Assembly (NCBI GenBank): GCA_002118135.1
Contig: BDIU01000087.1
Coordinates: 1 to 64,000, forward strand
Source: Trebouxia sp. TZW2008
Lineage: Eukaryota; Chlorophyta; Trebouxiophyceae; Trebouxiales; Trebouxiaceae
Reading direction: 5' to 3'
DNA length: 64,000 nucleotides
Part shown: piece by piece, positions 53,949 to 64,000 of the stretch
How the letters are laid out: each line of letters begins with the position of its first letter
Numbering within the stretch: position 1 is the stretch's first letter
The notes under the pieces: generated by a model
Told to the model about the DNA's origin: nothing
Databases searched by the model: none
The model's input: only the letters and a program-made list of their open reading frames with translations
Position numbers and translations under genes: made by a program

Positions 53949-55489
53949 TGCCAGCCAAGTGGGGCAATAGCCACCTTGGCTGCACAACCAGGCTCATGAA
54001 AAGTCCTGTGCCCACATCTGTAGACCAGACACCAGCAGAGGCCCTTGAGAGAATCTGCACCATGCTTGCATCGGCAAGACCCCCCCCCCCCAACCCCCCA
54101 CCCCCCCCCCNNCGGCAAGACCCCCCCCCCCCCAACTCCCCATCCGCCTCTCCTGACAGGTAATAAAGCGTCAAACGCTGCGTTTTGCTTTCAAAACGAT
54201 GGACGTTTGAAAACTTTTCATGGATTGATAGTTGCTTATTGGCATGCTGCAGAATGGTAGAGCAATCAACAGAAATTGTGGCAGAAGAAGATGAAGAAGA
54301 GGAGCTCTTGCTGCTGAACGTGGGTGAAGACGACGAAGAGGAGGAGCTCTTGCTGCTCAATGTGGTGAGTGACTGATTCATGACTCAAGATATGCATGCA
54401 GAAAGTGCAAGCCCAGATCAATGCTGCTTTGCACATGCTTTGTGATGGATAATTGGACAGTCCTCTGGATTCTGACAGCTTTGTAGTTCTGTCCTTTCAC
54501 AGAGAACTTGTTTACAACATTATTGTAACTTCCTCAATTTTTGATCTGCTTTCCTACAGCAGTTCTTGTTCAGAGCTTCTTCAGCGTTGCTTCACCTTCC
54601 TGGGCGTCTATTTTGAATGCAGCTGAAGGAGAGGAGTCAAAACATTTTTTTGCAACTTGAGCTGTATGCTGCCACTGAGCGCATGTTCAACATCAAGCAG
54701 CAGATTGCAGCATGAGAAGCCAGCTGGACTTGAGTCTATACTGTGTTGCGGTTTTGATCTGCCACAGCAATGAGCAAGCACACATGCACAAAGCCTGTTA
54801 AAGCAAGCTGTCAATGATCTGAAGGCGATATGAATAGGTTCAGCTGGACTTATGTCCAAGCTGTCTTGTGCATGTGCTTGTGATCTGCCAGTTTTCAAAG
54901 CCTGAACAGACCTGACCTACACTTGAGCACACATGTACAAGGCCTCGCAACAATGCAAGGGTTGATTTGAAGGGCTCTTGGATTGTATGCAGTTGACAGC
55001 AGCAGAGGAGCTTAACAGATGTCTGCGCTTTGAGCTGTATGCTGCAACTGAGCGCATGTTTGTCATCAAGCAGCAGATTGCAGCATGTGAGGCCAGCTGG
55101 ACCGCTGCATGTGTCGAGAACAAGCAGTTGATCCGAAAGGCTGCTACTTTGTCTGAGGTAAGGCTATTGAAGCTTGGACATGTGTTTGATGACATGGCAA
55201 TCTCCCACTTTGTGACCTGTACGTGACTGAGATGTAACAAAGATGTGTAGCCAGAGTGGCTCATGACTTTGGAACTAAGAGATCAAGAGAGATGAGATGT
55301 GAATGCAGGCTCTCGATGTCCAAGAGTCTTCACTCAAGGATCATGTGTGAAATCAATTTGAACATCCGTATCACTGAGGCAGCTACACAGCTTGACAAAG
55401 GTTCTACAATGGCACCGACTTTAAACATATTCACCAACAAGGGTCTAGTCTTTGAGGTGAACAAGCCAAAGTTTTCAGATTGTATGTGA
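53949..55489 (+). CDS. Unrecognised acidic, Pro-rich, coiled-coil gene (partial model)
   Basis: I do not recognise the family. Supported pieces: an exon from about 53957 to 54159 (PAEALERICTMLASAR then a poly-Pro run crossed by the NN gap), ending CCTGACAG/GTAATA in phase 2 after the gap; an exon at 54253-54364 in matching phase with two copies of an EEELLLLNV acidic/Leu unit; and an exon from 54993 (RFELYAATERMFVIKQQIAA, helical), ending at 55157 or, reading on, about 55223. A last piece near 55309-55489 (MCEINLNIRITEAATQ) ends at TGA but joins only with the later donor. A candidate start MSDMHA at 53691-53708 does not join in phase. The layout suggests a Pro-rich linker, an acidic patch and a coiled coil. 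Confidence 0.45.
54078..54136. other. Assembly gap (NN) in poly-C inside a coding exon
   Basis: Two Ns at 54111-54112 lie between two runs of 10-14 C. The sequence CGGCAAGACCCCCCC occurs on both sides, so the true length is uncertain and the exon could be artificially duplicated or shortened. The donor at 54160 and the next exon phase suggest that the C-run is translated as poly-Pro. Confidence 0.85.
54600..54735 (+). pseudogene. Broken upstream copy of exon 54993
   Basis: From 54620 to about 54728 the sequence repeats the exon at 54993 (GAGCTGTATGCTGCCACTGA, CATCAAGCAGCAGATTGCAG, CAGCTGGACT). The codon TGT (Cys) of the working copy is TGA here. The copy starts in the same phase, so including it would truncate the protein. 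Confidence 0.8.
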
Positions 55490-56787
55490 AGTGAGATGAG
55501 CAGTGGATGGCAGATACCAGATTGCATTTGCAAAGGAAAAACAAGACAAAAGTCTACACCATGAGGCACCATGACAGGAGCCGCTGTATACAAAGGCATC
55601 CTGTGATTCACAAGATGATCCCTGCTCTCAGGCTTCTTTACAAAATGCTTTGCTGATTGACTGAAGTATTTAAGCAGACAGGCCCCTTGGTCAGATGTTG
55701 TTGCAATAGGATGTGCAAACTTTGTTCCTTGCAGAGGCAAATAAAAATCCAGCAGCAACATTGCGCTGGAATGCAAGCATATTCTTTGGGTTGGATATTG
55801 CAGCGGGGCTGCTTGAAGGCTGCATGTGCCAATATACACCCTCAATATTGAAGTTTCCAAGTTGATTTTTGGCTTTCTGTAAGCCGTATTATAAAGCTGT
55901 CCACAACACTATCATTGGTGTCAATAGCAGTGAAACTTGATTGTGTACCAATTTGCTTGCGCTTACCAACTGTTTTAGCTTGAGCAGTGCAATGTGTACA
56001 GCACGCGCTGTATTGTGCCTACCCACATGTCACATGTCTTGCAGCTTCTAGAGGTTGTGCCATGTGGTGCACAATTTTTTTAGACATGCTGGTTCATTCA
56101 GGTGCCGACATATTGACGTCTCCAGATAGAGTGAGGCGGTGCTCTCTTTCAGTTCTGAATGTCACAAGCACGTTCAGAAACTGTTGTTCAGCAGGTCAAA
56201 TCCAACATTTGCTAGACATTGTGTAGATCATTACTTTATGTTCTTTTGAACATCTGCTGCAGCTGGTGTTCAGTAACTTGCGACTTGAAGATGGCAATGG
56301 TTCCTATAGTGACATGAGGCTCAACATATATATGCTGGCTGAGCAAACATATAGTCTGGTATCTGTGAAGCACTTGTGTGGTTATCACGTTGTGTAATCA
56401 TGAGACTCGATGCACATTGGGAGCATGACAGATAGACTCTGAGTACGACAAATGCAACATGAGCTGAACGCAACCCAATGGAAAAGCAGCGCTGACCAGC
56501 AGTCTCATGCTTTGGGAAGTAGAAGCTGTAGCAGGCGAGCGCTGCAATGCAATTCAGGCATCAAACGCAAGAGACCGGCAAGCATGCAAAAGCACAGTCA
56601 TCATGCCACAAACAGCAGTGGTCTCGGAGCGCATGCACACTTTCAAAATGCTGCCACTTGCACGTCACATCAACGAATGCAGTCGGCCTGTCGCAACATG
56701 ACGTGCAATCGTTCTGTATAGATGATTTTAAAGCAGATGCAGATAGTGCAGCCCGCGTGCAGCTGTGCCGGGCTGCGCGGGTCAGGC
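55490..56787. other. Intergenic region before lysyl-tRNA synthetase
   Basis: About 1.3 kb. A 176-codon minus frame (55860-55330) overlaps the last exon piece of the previous gene and has no family motif. The 56450-56720 stretch holds small open frames without recognisable content. The synthetase promoter must lie at the right end. Confidence 0.4.

Positions 56788-64000
<7,213 letters not shown>

Noticed and set aside
55330..55860. 176-codon minus-strand frame
   Set aside because: No recognisable domain; it overlaps the last coding piece of the plus-strand gene and could be chance.

Overview
The window is nuclear DNA of an intron-rich, plastid-bearing eukaryote, most likely a green alga (possibly a trebouxiophyte). 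Genes are split by many introns with GT donors and (T/G)CAG acceptors. Proteins include a bacterial-type lysyl-tRNA synthetase with an organelle-like leader, a plant-type mini-RNase III with a leader, a hybrid histidine kinase, an SLC25 carrier and the TFIIF beta subunit. The species is an inference. All multi-exon models were built by hand from homology-like motifs, splice sites and exon phase; where every phase closes I trust the model most.

Layout. 1-2.1 kb: tandem repeats with a ~123 bp period. 2.1-3.3 kb (-): single-exon LRR/F-box-like protein. 3.8-14.9 kb (+): membrane-bound hybrid histidine kinase, about 1460 aa. 16.2-17.5 kb (-): mitochondrial carrier of the SLC25A39/40 type. 17.9-19.4 kb (+): ankyrin-repeat gene, followed to 26.4 kb by a coiled-coil/Ser-rich gene that may be its continuation. 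27.1-35.3 kb (+): secreted CotH-family protein, 544 aa. 36.4-37.0 kb (-): two-HMG-box, probably organellar protein with an apparent frameshift. 38.0-40.0 kb (-): mini-RNase III. 40.3-42.8 kb (+): TFIIF beta. 43.5-52.8 kb (+): FAD monooxygenase of the kynurenine 3-monooxygenase type, 473 aa. 53.7-55.5 kb (+): unrecognised acidic/coiled-coil gene with an assembly gap. 56.8-64.0 kb (+): lysyl-tRNA synthetase, cut by the window end.

The genes are not an operon or pathway; they are independent nuclear genes, several in head-to-head pairs (LRR/kinase, carrier/ankyrin, RNase III/TFIIF) that probably share short promoter regions.

The striking property is how the introns are built. In nearly every long intron the sequence beside an exon, including its end and the splice site, is repeated in tandem two to seven times at roughly 50-240 bp spacing. 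Acceptor-side copies lie upstream of the working exon and donor-side copies downstream. Most copies are decayed, but some are intact and phase-compatible (kynurenine-monooxygenase-like exon 5, CotH exon 4), so they could be alternative exons. Superimposed are three mobile-element families: a 179-200 bp TA-target MITE that twice sits exactly on a 5' splice site, a 647 bp hAT-type element with a perfect 8 bp target duplication, and a SINE-like repeat in four copies.
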